Shown: in pieces, positions 1 through 6,117 of the stretch
How the letters are laid out: the number at the start of each line of letters is the position of its first letter
Position numbering within the stretch: position 1 is the first letter of the stretch
Assembly: GCA_023401495.1 (NCBI GenBank)
Contig: JAEXDU010000200.1
Coordinates: 1-6,117 of the forward strand
Source: Bacillota bacterium
Lineage (GTDB): Bacteria; Bacillota; Clostridia; Oscillospirales; Acutalibacteraceae
Direction of reading: 5' to 3'
DNA length: 6,117 bases
Position numbers and translations under genes: made by a program
The notes under the pieces: generated by a model
Database searches by the model: none
What the model saw: only the letters and a program-made list of their open reading frames with translations
Told to the model about the DNA's origin: nothing

Positions 1-1137
1 ATCCTGAAATCGGCCACTGCGCCCGGAATGATTTCCCTTTCCGTCGGGAATCCCGCGCCGGAAGCGTTCCCCGCAACAGAAATCGGGGAGATTTCTTCGC
101 AGATTTTTCGGCAGCGTCCGATCGACGCTTTACAATATAATGTAACCGAAGGGTATCCTCCGCTGCGCCGGACGCTCACTGATTACATGAAAGAGAAGCA
201 CGGCGCGGGACGCGATTTTGATGATCTGCTGATCACCTCGGGAGCGCAGCAGGTGATGGATCTGGCGACAAAATCCCTGTGCAATGCGGGCGACGTCGTG
301 ATTTGCGAAGCGCCGAGCTTCATCGGCTCGCTGAATTCCTTCCGTTCCTATCAGGTGCGCCTGCGCGGCGTTCCGATGGAATCCGACGGCATCGACCTTG
401 CCGAGCTGGAACATGCCCTGCGTGAAGAGCCGACGGCTAAGTTTATCTATACTATCCCCAATTTCCAGAATCCCTCCGGCATTACGATGAGCGCCGAGAA
501 GCGCCGCGCCGTTTACGCGCTGGCCAAACAATACGGCGTGCTGATTCTGGAGGATAATCCATACGGCGACCTGCGCTTTGCGGGCGAGGAGATCGCGCCG
601 ATCAAGGCGCTGGACGAGGACGGCCTTGTGATTTACGCCGGTTCCTTCTCCAAGGTGATTTCCCCCGGCATGCGCGTCGGCTATACGCTGGCGCCGAAGC
701 CCATCGTACAGAAAATGGTTGTCTGCAAGCAGGGTGAGGATGTTCACACGAATATCTGGTCGCAGCTGATCTGCGAGGAATTTTTGACAAACTATGATTA
801 TGCGGCGCATCTGGACCGCATCCGCGGGGTATACCGCGAAAAAGCGAAGCTGCTGCTGGAGCTTGCCGAGCGTCACTTGGCCCCGGACATTACCTGGGAG
901 CCGATTGAGGGCGGCCTGTTTTTGTGGTGTTGCCTGCCGGATGACATCGACATAATGGATTTCTGCCGCAAGGCGATGGAGCGCACTGTCTGTGTGGTGC
1001 CCGGCAATGCCTTTTTGGTGGATGAAACCCAGCCGTGCCAGTCGTTTCGCATCAATTACACTGCTCCCACCGACGAGCAGCTGACAAAGGGCATTGAAAT
1101 ATTGGGCCAGCTCGTCAAAGAGCTGCGTACCAAATAA
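1..1137 (+). CDS. PLP-dependent class I/II aminotransferase, 5' end outside window (partial)
   Basis: This is a fold-type I, PLP-dependent aminotransferase of the stand-alone LysN/ARO8-like group related to MocR C-terminal domains. It would be cytosolic, moving an amino group between an amino acid and a 2-oxo acid. The frame is open from base 1, and the first nine codons read ILKSATAPG. These match the usual segment before the GNPAPEAFP motif, so the ATG at 28 is internal and roughly 20 residues are probably missing. Numbering from the first visible codon, the family landmarks are the NPSG motif at 157-160, Asp185 and Tyr188 in EDNPYGD (cofactor ring contacts), the SFSK motif with Schiff-base Lys218, and Arg350 in SFRINYT for the substrate carboxylate. 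All expected key residues are present and the C-terminus is intact. No GntR helix-turn-helix is visible, though one could lie upstream. Substrate is unresolved: 2-aminoadipate, aromatic and branched-chain activities all occur in this family. It lies 20 bases before trpS, probably in the same transcript. Confidence 0.9.
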   Translation: MLKSATAPGMISLSVGNPAPEAFPATEIGEISSQIFRQRPIDALQYNVTEGYPPLRRTLTDYMKEKHGAGRDFDDLLITSGAQQVMDLATKSLCNAGDVVICEAPSFIGSLNSFRSYQVRLRGVPMESDGIDLAELEHALREEPTAKFIYTIPNFQNPSGITMSAEKRRAVYALAKQYGVLILEDNPYGDLRFAGEEIAPIKALDEDGLVIYAGSFSKVISPGMRVGYTLAPKPIVQKMVVCKQGEDVHTNIWSQLICEEFLTNYDYAAHLDRIRGVYREKAKLLLELAERHLAPDITWEPIEGGLFLWCCLPDDIDIMDFCRKAMERTVCVVPGNAFLVDETQPCQSFRINYTAPTDEQLTKGIEILGQLVKELRTK

Positions 1138-1142
1138 AAGAT

Positions 1143-1147
1143 AGGAG
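1143..1147 (+). promoter_or_regulatory. Ribosome binding site of trpS
   Basis: AGGAG lies 10 bases before the ATG at 1158, inside the 20-base gap after the aminotransferase stop. It supports the ATG at 1158 as the trpS start and independent ribosome loading in a shared transcript. Confidence 0.75.
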
Positions 1148-1157
1148 TCCCGCTCAT

Positions 1158-2177
1158 ATGGAAATCGAAACAGAAGCCCAACCGAAACAGATTATTTTCA
1201 GCGCCGTACAGCCCAGCGGCACCATTACGCTGGGCAATTATCTGGGCGCCATTAAAAATTGGGTGACGATGCAGGAGGATTACCGCTGCGTATTCGCCCT
1301 GGCCGACCTGCACACGATCACCGTCCGTCAGGACCCGGCAACGTTCCGCCGCCACACGCTGGAGGCTTACGCCCTCTTTTTGGCCTGCGGGATCAATCCG
1401 CAGGAGCAACCGTTCTTTTTACAGAGCCATGTTCACACCCACGCGGAGCTGGCCTGGGTTCTGAACTGCTATACACAGTTCGGCGAGCTTTCCCGCATGA
1501 CGCAGTTCAAAGACAAATCGGCCAAACACGCGGACAACATCAACGCCGGGCTGTTCACCTACCCCAGCCTGATGGCCGCCGATATTCTGCTGTACCAGTC
1601 GAATCTGGTGCCGGTCGGCGCCGACCAAAAGCAGCATCTGGAACTGGCCCGCAACATCGCCGAGCGCTTTAACGGCGCGTACAGCCCCACGTTCACCGTA
1701 CCGGAACCGTATATCCCGAAGGTCGGCGCACGCATCATGTCGTTGCAGGACCCGGCCCGCAAGATGTCCAAATCCGACGAAAACGCCAACGGCTATGTGG
1801 CCGTGCTCGATAAGCCGGATGACATCGTGCGCAAATTCAAGCGCGCCATTACCGACAGCGAAGCAAGGGTTCACTTTGCCCCCGGTAAGGACGGCGTCAA
1901 CAACCTGATGGGGATTTACTCCAGCGTTACCGGCCTGACAAACGAGCGGATCGAGGCGGAGTTTGAGGGCAAGGGCTACGGCGACTTTAAGCTTCGGGTC
2001 GCCGAAGCGGTGCTGGAAGAGCTGCGCCCCGTGCAGGAGCGGTATGAAAAGCTGATCGCCGACAAGGCGTACCTGGAGCAGTGCTATACCGAAGGCGCAC
2101 AGCAGGCGCTGGCGATTTCGACCCGCACACTGAGCAAGGTGATGAAGAAAATCGGCTTCCTGCCGAAGAAGTTCTGA
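1158..2177 (+). CDS. trpS: Tryptophanyl-tRNA synthetase (TrpRS)
   Basis: This cytosolic class Ic aminoacyl-tRNA synthetase activates tryptophan with ATP and charges tRNA-Trp. The protein is 339 residues, normal for bacterial TrpRS. The N-terminal Rossmann domain has the PSG...TLGNYLGA block at about 19-31, where TLGN (24-27) is the HIGH-equivalent. Next come the GELSRMTQFKDK block at 109-120, MAADILLYQ at 139-147 whose Asp142 is the likely tryptophan-binding aspartate, and GADQKQHLELAR at 154-164. The ATP-binding KMSKS loop is intact at 202-206, followed by the helical anticodon-binding C-terminal part. The start is the ATG after an AGGAG site, which leaves a short leader (MEIETEAQPKQ) before the first conserved strand. 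The aminotransferase stop is 20 bases upstream, so a leader-type control such as a T-box cannot sit directly before this gene. Any control must come from a promoter upstream of the window. A strong terminator follows 30 bases after the stop. Nothing is broken or missing. Confidence 0.97.
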   Translation: MEIETEAQPKQIIFSAVQPSGTITLGNYLGAIKNWVTMQEDYRCVFALADLHTITVRQDPATFRRHTLEAYALFLACGINPQEQPFFLQSHVHTHAELAWVLNCYTQFGELSRMTQFKDKSAKHADNINAGLFTYPSLMAADILLYQSNLVPVGADQKQHLELARNIAERFNGAYSPTFTVPEPYIPKVGARIMSLQDPARKMSKSDENANGYVAVLDKPDDIVRKFKRAITDSEARVHFAPGKDGVNNLMGIYSSVTGLTNERIEAEFEGKGYGDFKLRVAEAVLEELRPVQERYEKLIADKAYLEQCYTEGAQQALAISTRTLSKVMKKIGFLPKKF

Positions 2178-2206
2178 TTTGAAGCTGTTCCGTTTTCTTT
2201 TCAATC

Positions 2207-2259
2207 AAAAACAGGTTTCCATTCCCGACGTGTGCGGGAAAAAGGAAACCTGTTTTTTT
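2207..2259 (+). terminator. Rho-independent terminator after trpS, possibly bidirectional
   Basis: A perfect 14-bp outer stem pairs 2207-2220 with 2244-2257. A 6-bp inner stem pairs 2222-2227 (TTCCCG) with 2235-2240 (CGGGAA) around a 7-base loop. A run of seven T closes the right side (2253-2259), the classic rightward terminator signature, 30 bases after the trpS stop. On the other strand the hairpin is followed by five T (complement of 2211-2207), so it may also stop leftward transcripts from the convergent ABC operon. Confidence 0.9.
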
Positions 2260-2343
2260 CTGCCGTTAAAACGAAACTCCCGGCTCATTTGCCGGTTCGC
2301 CGATAAAAAAAGCAGGGAAAAGATTTTTCAAACGCAATCCCAA

Positions 2344-2376
2344 CCGCCATCTCTGACCGTTACAATTAGGTGGCGG
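2344..2376. repeat. Imperfect stem-loop next to the long inverted repeat
   Basis: CCGCCATCT at 2344-2352 can pair with AGGTGGCGG at 2368-2376: nine pairs including one G-T, around a 15-base loop. It sits 19 bases from the long inverted repeat, and the two together look like one structured unit of about 95 bases. No T run follows in either direction, so it is not a standard terminator by itself. Confidence 0.5.
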
Positions 2377-2395
2377 CTCTCCCTTTCGCAAATGA

Positions 2396-2437
2396 CAAGG
2401 GCCTTTCGACCGCATGACTGCGGTTGAAAGGCCCTTG
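2396..2437. repeat. Perfect 19-bp inverted repeat (long hairpin, possible terminator or intergenic repeat)
   Basis: Bases 2396-2407 (CAAGGGCCTTTC) are the exact reverse complement of 2426-2437. The helix continues through a G-T pair (2408/2425) and ACCGCA/TGCGGT (2409-2414 with 2419-2424) to a TGAC loop. In total 19 consecutive pairs close a 4-base loop. It lies about 107 bases past the permease stop, where a terminator for the leftward operon would be expected. However, the flanks have only weak T content (TCATTTGCG on the minus side, ATTTTATTG at some distance on the plus side). It could be an atypical terminator, an RNA-stabilising 3' structure, or one copy of a dispersed palindromic repeat. 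The structure is certain; the role is inferred. Confidence 0.7.
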
Positions 2438-2543
2438 AAGCACGTATTTTATTGTCGATCCCACAAGAGGCTTGGCGGCAAATCCATTGGATCATCGGCC
2501 AACGGCACACATCATTTTCACAAAACGAGATGTTTGCTTCTCT

Positions 2544-4784
2544 TTATTCCGTTCCCGCCTTCAACGCTTCGCTCATCGGAATTCGAGCCACCTTTTTTCT
2601 GCACATCCATTTGGCAAACTCATAGGTTGCCATCACTACGATAAAACCAAACAGCATATAAATGGCATTCAGCTTAACGGGCAGTACGACCTGCAGGCTT
2701 TCCGTCAAAGAGCCGAAGAAGGCCCCTGCCGTCCCCAGCAGGGCGGGAACACCAAGCAGATACCCCAAAACAACAATCAGGGTATTGCTGTTCAGCACCA
2801 GCCTTGCGATCTCTTTTTTCCGATATCCGAACACCTTCATGAGCGAGATGCTCGTTCGGCTTTCGTCGACCACTAGGCCGGTTACAATATAGATGATAAT
2901 CAGGCCAAGCACAAAGGCGGAGGCGATCAGGCCGTAAATCATGGGGCCCATCTGGTCGATCATCTTGCCAAGGCCCGCGACAACCGTGTCGATGGATTTG
3001 GTGCTTTGAATCTCACCCTCGGCGAAGGTCATCGCATTGCCGCTCCAGATTCCGAGGTAAGCGCCGCTGGGATATCCAAATTCCTCGTTAAACCGGTCGA
3101 GCGGCAGGAACAGAAAATCGCCCGCATAGGTATCGGCCATTTTTTCAATGGTGAACGTGTGTTTCTTTCCGTTTTCCGTATCGAATACCGTCACGCTGTC
3201 GCCGGCTTTCACATTCAGTTTCTGTGCAAGCGTTGCCGTAATCGTGGTCTGATCCGGCTGGAACGACTGCCCGGAAGCATCCTTCAGCCGAACCATTTTG
3301 GTGTCGGGCAGAAGCCCGGTGATATAAAAGCTTACGTCTTCATTGTCCGCAAAGCTCACATACGCAGCGTTGAACTGCTCGGTTCCCGCTGGGGGTGCTC
3401 CTGTTTTTGCCGACGTGAAAACATATTCGTATTTAAAATCGTACAGCTCGCTGATCCCTTCCTTCAGCATATAGTCGACGGAGCTTTTCATCGTCAGTCC
3501 GTACAGCATGAGCATCGTGGCAACGACAACGCCGAACAGCAGGAAGAAGATTCTGGACAGGCTGCGAACCTGCTCCCTGATTTTAAATTTCGTATTGAAT
3601 CCAAAACGATCCAGCCGCAGGCCGCGTTCGAGGAAATTGACCCTGCTCTTTGCTTCTCCGCCTTTCATCAGAACCGCCGGAGCTGTTTTCAGTGTTCTGC
3701 CGATGATGCACCAGGTAACGCCGCATAGAATGACGATCGGCAGTGCGGCGGCGAAGACAACCAGCCACGGATTCAGAATCGTTTTCTGAACGGGCATGGG
3801 AAAAGCGGTCAGCATAAAGCGAATCTCACTGTCTACCAGCAGCAGCCCCACTACAGAACCTGCCACGGAGCCGATGACGGAGATCAGCAAGGGGAAAGTC
3901 AGATAGTGGCGGCGGAGCTGATTTCTGCGATAGCCCTGGGCGTAAAATGTCCCGATGATGACTGATTCGTTTTTGATCGTACGCCACATCAGCATCCCGA
4001 GCAGCACGCAGGCGAGCGCAAGCATGGCGAGCGGTACGGCGGCGCTCATTGTGGACAGCACATCGATCTCCATGGGAATATAGGATACGTTGACCTTCCT
4101 GCTGGTACTCTGCCAGTTGGTGATCTGGATTCCCTGAGAACGCAGGGAGTTCTTCACCGCGGCTTCCTGAGATTTGATGTTTTCCCTGTTATCGAAATGA
4201 ATGGCGTAAACCCGGTCTTTGCCCGGCAGGGTTTCAAAATCCGCCTTGCCCACCACGGCGATGCCGAAGGTGCTGGGATCGTTCATCATTTCTTCTTTCG
4301 ATTGGATCACATAAATGTAATTCGGCAGAAGCGCATAGCCCGAAACGGTAAACTCCCTGCCCGCAACGGTGATTTTGTCCCCGATTTGATATCCGTTTGT
4401 TTGCGCGAACGGGCGGTCGAGCAGGATCTCTGAGCTGCCCGGGAGCTTCCCCTCCTGAACGGCAGGGATGTTCACCTCATCCATAGCGGAAAACACCCGC
4501 AGCGTCTGGCCCGGCTTCACTTCGCAGTCCGCCGTGCCGCCGCTCTCTGCCCTGGCGGCAAATTGCCGCCCCAAAGCCGCCGCGTCGATGTCGGCATCGA
4601 TGGAAAATTCCGCATCGGACATTACGTTCTGCTCGGAAAATTTCCGGAACATATTGTCCAGGTTCATAGACGTCAGATTCGTCGTAATAAACATCATGCT
4701 GCTGATCAGAAGCAGCAGCATCGAACCGATATAGCGCGCCTTATGCTCCAGCATGGTGCGTATTGCTTTTTTAAAGAGCGCCAT
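2544..4784 (-). CDS. ABC transporter permease, FtsX-like, two extracytoplasmic domains
   Basis: This is the membrane subunit of a type VII (MacB/FtsX-fold) ABC transporter and probably acts with the ATPase encoded just upstream. From the ATG at 4784 it has 746 residues. Hydrophobic segments suggest eight membrane helices, near 17-36, 247-268, 298-318, 337-361, 411-430, 614-637, 667-689 and 705-722. This is a 1+3 / 1+3 duplicated FtsX arrangement. Large extracytoplasmic domains fall at about 37-245 and 432-612. Both halves carry the typical cytoplasmic coupling stretch after their second helix: GTFYAQGYRRNQLRRHY and SLMKVFGYRKKEIARL. The start choice matters. An in-frame GTG lies at 4790, but the ATG at 4784 overlaps the ATPase stop as TAATG, has AAAGGA 10 bases upstream, and gives the usual MALFKKAIRTMLEHKARY beginning. 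No separate substrate-binding or membrane-fusion gene is nearby. Substrate is unknown: candidates are an antimicrobial, a peptide or a lipoprotein. The gene appears intact. Confidence 0.92.
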   Translation of the reverse strand: MALFKKAIRTMLEHKARYIGSMLLLLISSMMFITTNLTSMNLDNMFRKFSEQNVMSDAEFSIDADIDAAALGRQFAARAESGGTADCEVKPGQTLRVFSAMDEVNIPAVQEGKLPGSSEILLDRPFAQTNGYQIGDKITVAGREFTVSGYALLPNYIYVIQSKEEMMNDPSTFGIAVVGKADFETLPGKDRVYAIHFDNRENIKSQEAAVKNSLRSQGIQITNWQSTSRKVNVSYIPMEIDVLSTMSAAVPLAMLALACVLLGMLMWRTIKNESVIIGTFYAQGYRRNQLRRHYLTFPLLISVIGSVAGSVVGLLLVDSEIRFMLTAFPMPVQKTILNPWLVVFAAALPIVILCGVTWCIIGRTLKTAPAVLMKGGEAKSRVNFLERGLRLDRFGFNTKFKIREQVRSLSRIFFLLFGVVVATMLMLYGLTMKSSVDYMLKEGISELYDFKYEYVFTSAKTGAPPAGTEQFNAAYVSFADNEDVSFYITGLLPDTKMVRLKDASGQSFQPDQTTITATLAQKLNVKAGDSVTVFDTENGKKHTFTIEKMADTYAGDFLFLPLDRFNEEFGYPSGAYLGIWSGNAMTFAEGEIQSTKSIDTVVAGLGKMIDQMGPMIYGLIASAFVLGLIIIYIVTGLVVDESRTSISLMKVFGYRKKEIARLVLNSNTLIVVLGYLLGVPALLGTAGAFFGSLTESLQVVLPVKLNAIYMLFGFIVVMATYEFAKWMCRKKVARIPMSEALKAGTE

Positions 4785-5482
4785 TACCACTCAATCCTTT
4801 CCGCCGGGGCCGTTTCCTCATGCCGGATCGTTTCCACGATTTCTCCGCCGCGCAGCTTGTAAACCACGTTTGCCATATCGCCGATTGCGGTGTTATGGGT
4901 AATCATCAGAACCGTTGTGCCAAGGTCGCGGTTGACCTGCTGCAACAGGGAAAGCACACCGTGGGCCGTTTCATAATCTAGCGCACCGGTCGGCTCGTCG
5001 CACAAAAGCAGCTTCGGGTTTTTCACGATCGCGCGGGCAATGGCCACGCGCTGCTGTTCTCCCCCGGACAGCTCCCTGGGGAAGCTCTTCTTTTTCGTTT
5101 CAAGGCCAACCGCGTTCAGAACGGTATTCATGTCAAGCGGAGCTTTGGATATATTGGAAACCACCTCGATATTTTCCGTGACCGTCAGGTTGGGAACGAG
5201 GTTATAAAACTGGAAGATGAAGCCGACCGAATCCCTGCGGTAATCCGTCAGCCGGTCGTCGTCAAGAGAAGTGATCTCGAGGCCATCCACATGGATGCTG
5301 CCGCTGTCCGCGCGGTCAACGCCGCCGATGATGTTCATCAGCGTCGACTTTCCCGAACCGGACGGGCCGAGGATCACGCCGATCTGCCCCTGTTCCAGCG
5401 TAAGGCTGATTCCACCCAGCACTTCGTTTTTGTTTTCGCCCGCCTGATAGCTCTTTTTCAGCTTTTCCACTGTAATGAACAT
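4784..5482 (-). CDS. ABC transporter ATP-binding protein, MacB/LolD type
   Basis: This cytoplasmic nucleotide-binding subunit hydrolyses ATP to drive the FtsX-like permease encoded directly downstream. The protein is 232 residues from the ATG at 5482, normal for a single-domain ATPase. All motifs are present in order: A-loop Tyr12, Walker A GPSGSGKST at 39-47, Q-loop Gln91 in FIFQFYNLVPNLTVTENIE, signature LSGGEQQRVAIARA from 138, Walker B LLLCDE with Asp162-Glu163, D-loop GALD just after, and H-loop His196 in MITHN. The FYNLVPNLT stretch and SGGEQQR form are typical of the MacB/LolD/YknY branch that partners with FtsX-like permeases. The start is ATG 5482 rather than the in-frame TTG at 5488, because GGGGAGG ends 8 bases before the ATG and only 2 before the TTG. 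The gene follows the TetR-type gene with a 2-base gap, and its stop overlaps the permease start. Confidence 0.95.
   Translation of the reverse strand: MFITVEKLKKSYQAGENKNEVLGGISLTLEQGQIGVILGPSGSGKSTLMNIIGGVDRADSGSIHVDGLEITSLDDDRLTDYRRDSVGFIFQFYNLVPNLTVTENIEVVSNISKAPLDMNTVLNAVGLETKKKSFPRELSGGEQQRVAIARAIVKNPKLLLCDEPTGALDYETAHGVLSLLQQVNRDLGTTVLMITHNTAIGDMANVVYKLRGGEIVETIRHEETAPAERIEW
4795..4800 (-). promoter_or_regulatory. Likely ribosome binding site of the permease gene
   Basis: On the minus strand AAAGGA lies 10 bases before the ATG at 4784, within the last codons of the ATPase gene. It favours ATG 4784 over the in-frame GTG at 4790, from which it is only 4 bases away. Translational coupling through the TAATG overlap probably contributes as well. 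Confidence 0.5.
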
Positions 5483-5484
5483 TC

Positions 5485-6117
5485 TCAATTCCTCCCCATT
5501 CCCTGCTTCAATAAGGAAATCATGTTTTTCAGTACGTGCTCCATTTCACGGTACTGTTCTTCCGTGGGGTTGTAATCAATGCTTTTGATCTTTTCCATGA
5601 TCTCTGCGTCGAATTTTTCCGTTACACCCTGAAAAAACAGCAAAAGGGTTTTATCATCCAGATCCTTGCGGACAGTTCCCTTTCTTTTTCCGTTGGCAAT
5701 CAGTCTGAGCTCATATTCTTCGCCGATTCGGGACAATTCCCGGCTTGCCTCCAGCGCCAGACTGCCGAATTTACCCGTGTAAATCTCCATGGAAAACGCA
5801 ACAAGTAACGGCTCTTGCTTCAGCAGTTCAAAACGCTCCCGGCTGCCGGAGAGAAAATAGTCATATACGTCCATATCCTGAAGCGGAGTCTGCCTGTCGA
5901 TTGCTTTCATAAAATATTCCAACGCCCATGTGACACAGTACAGAAACAGCTCTTTTTTATCATCGAAATATTGATAGATGCTGCCCTTGGCAACTCCCGC
6001 GCCTCGGGCGATCGCTTCTATTTTTGCATTTTCAAAACCGCGAGCCTGGAATTCCTCGATTGCGGCCCGGATGACTCTTTCTTTCTTATCGTCGTCAAGA
6101 CGGTGGAAGGTTTTTTT
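5485..6117 (-). CDS. TetR/AcrR-family transcriptional regulator, N-terminus outside window (partial)
   Basis: This is a dimeric, ligand-responsive DNA-binding repressor by family. Reading leftward from the right edge, the frame is open for 210 codons before a TGA at 5485-5487. The ATG at 5922 is internal: the codons upstream of it encode the diagnostic TetR DNA-binding domain. Numbering from the first visible residue, helix 1 covers KKERVIRAAIEEFQARGFE (11-29). The helix-turn-helix runs about 33-52, with recognition-helix residues VAKGSIYQYFDDKKELF (42-58), a near-consensus TetR signature. Only a few residues before KKTFHRLDDDKKE should be missing. The remaining roughly 150 residues are the usual poorly conserved helical ligand-binding and dimer domain. 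The stop lies 2 bases from the ATPase start, so regulator, ATPase and permease form one tight operon. By analogy with other TetR-exporter operons it probably represses its own promoter, which is outside the window together with any operator. The ligand is unknown. Confidence 0.93.
   Translation of the reverse strand, partial: KKTFHRLDDDKKERVIRAAIEEFQARGFENAKIEAIARGAGVAKGSIYQYFDDKKELFLYCVTWALEYFMKAIDRQTPLQDMDVYDYFLSGSRERFELLKQEPLLVAFSMEIYTGKFGSLALEASRELSRIGEEYELRLIANGKRKGTVRKDLDDKTLLLFFQGVTEKFDAEIMEKIKSIDYNPTEEQYREMEHVLKNMISLLKQGMGRN
5491..5497 (-). promoter_or_regulatory. Strong ribosome binding site of the ATPase gene
   Basis: On the minus strand GGGGAGG ends 8 bases before the ATG at 5482. 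It lies inside the last codons of the TetR-type gene. The spacing decides for ATG 5482 and against the TTG at 5488. Confidence 0.8.

Larger units (their letters stand above)
2178..2543. other. Non-coding convergent intergenic region
   Basis: This 366-base stretch separates the 3' end of trpS from the 3' end of the leftward permease gene. It holds the trpS terminator (2207-2259), a 9-bp stem-loop (2344-2376), a perfect 19-bp inverted repeat (2396-2437) and a weak 7-bp hairpin with one G-T pair (2484-2490 with 2499-2505). Short open frames cross it on both strands, but they have no ribosome binding site, pass through the inverted repeats and give protein-unlike sequence, so I call no gene. A run of seven A at 2305-2311 (T run on the minus strand) has no GC-rich stem next to it. 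No tRNA or promoter was recognised. Confidence 0.75.

Noticed and set aside
130..876. Long leftward open frame opposite the aminotransferase
   Set aside because: It is antisense to a clearly conserved enzyme. The sequence is rich in R, Q and H with no recognisable motif, as expected from the complement of GC-rich coding DNA.
1419..2204. Leftward open frame of 261 codons opposite trpS
   Set aside because: It lies entirely antisense to the conserved trpS frame and shows no domain or credible ribosome binding site.
2305..2311. Run of seven A (T run on the minus strand) as a leftward terminator tail
   Set aside because: No GC-rich hairpin lies directly before it in the leftward direction. The nearest stem is about 33 bases away.
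2179..2427. Short rightward open frame just after trpS
   Set aside because: It runs through the trpS terminator and into the inverted repeat, so it is unlikely to be transcribed or translated.
2396..2437. Inverted repeat as the end of an insertion sequence or as a CRISPR repeat
   Set aside because: No transposase, target duplication, second matching end or regularly spaced copies are visible in the window.
2328..2510. Short leftward open frame across the inverted repeats
   Set aside because: It reads through both stem-loops, has no ribosome binding site and contains no protein-like pattern. The DNA is better explained as a structured non-coding element.
3006..3728. Rightward open frame of 240 codons opposite the permease gene
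   Set aside because: It is the shadow of an intact FtsX-like permease. It has no family motif, and its composition is typical of antisense translation.

Overview
The window looks like chromosomal DNA of a low-complexity-free, moderately GC-rich Gram-positive bacterium, most likely a Clostridia member of the Oscillospiraceae/Ruminococcaceae type. This rests on strong AGGAG/GGGGAGG ribosome binding sites, a hairpin-plus-T-run terminator, a two-component ABC exporter with no membrane-fusion partner, and the style of the proteins. No species can be named from the sequence alone.

Layout. Bases 1-2177 carry two rightward genes: the 3' part of a PLP-dependent class I/II aminotransferase (enters from the left edge, ends at 1137) and, 20 bases later, a complete trpS (tryptophanyl-tRNA synthetase). 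No promoter or T-box leader fits between them, so they are probably co-transcribed. A long two-tier hairpin with a T run (2207-2259) ends this unit. Bases 2178-2543 are non-coding and unusually structured. Besides the terminator they hold a perfect 19-bp inverted repeat with a 4-base loop (2396-2437) and a smaller stem-loop beside it (2344-2376).

Bases 2544-6117 carry a leftward three-gene operon, in transcription order: a TetR/AcrR-family regulator that runs off the right edge, an ABC ATPase of the MacB/LolD type, and a large FtsX-like ABC permease with two extracytoplasmic domains. The junctions are very tight: 2 bases between regulator and ATPase, and a TAATG stop/start overlap between ATPase and permease. 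The natural reading is a self-regulated export or envelope-stress transporter module. Its substrate cannot be read from the sequence.

The two units converge on the structured intergenic region. The trpS terminator also has a short T run in the leftward sense, so it may stop both transcripts. I found no clear sign of a new system. The most noteworthy items are the intergenic structured element and the compact tetR-ATPase-permease operon.
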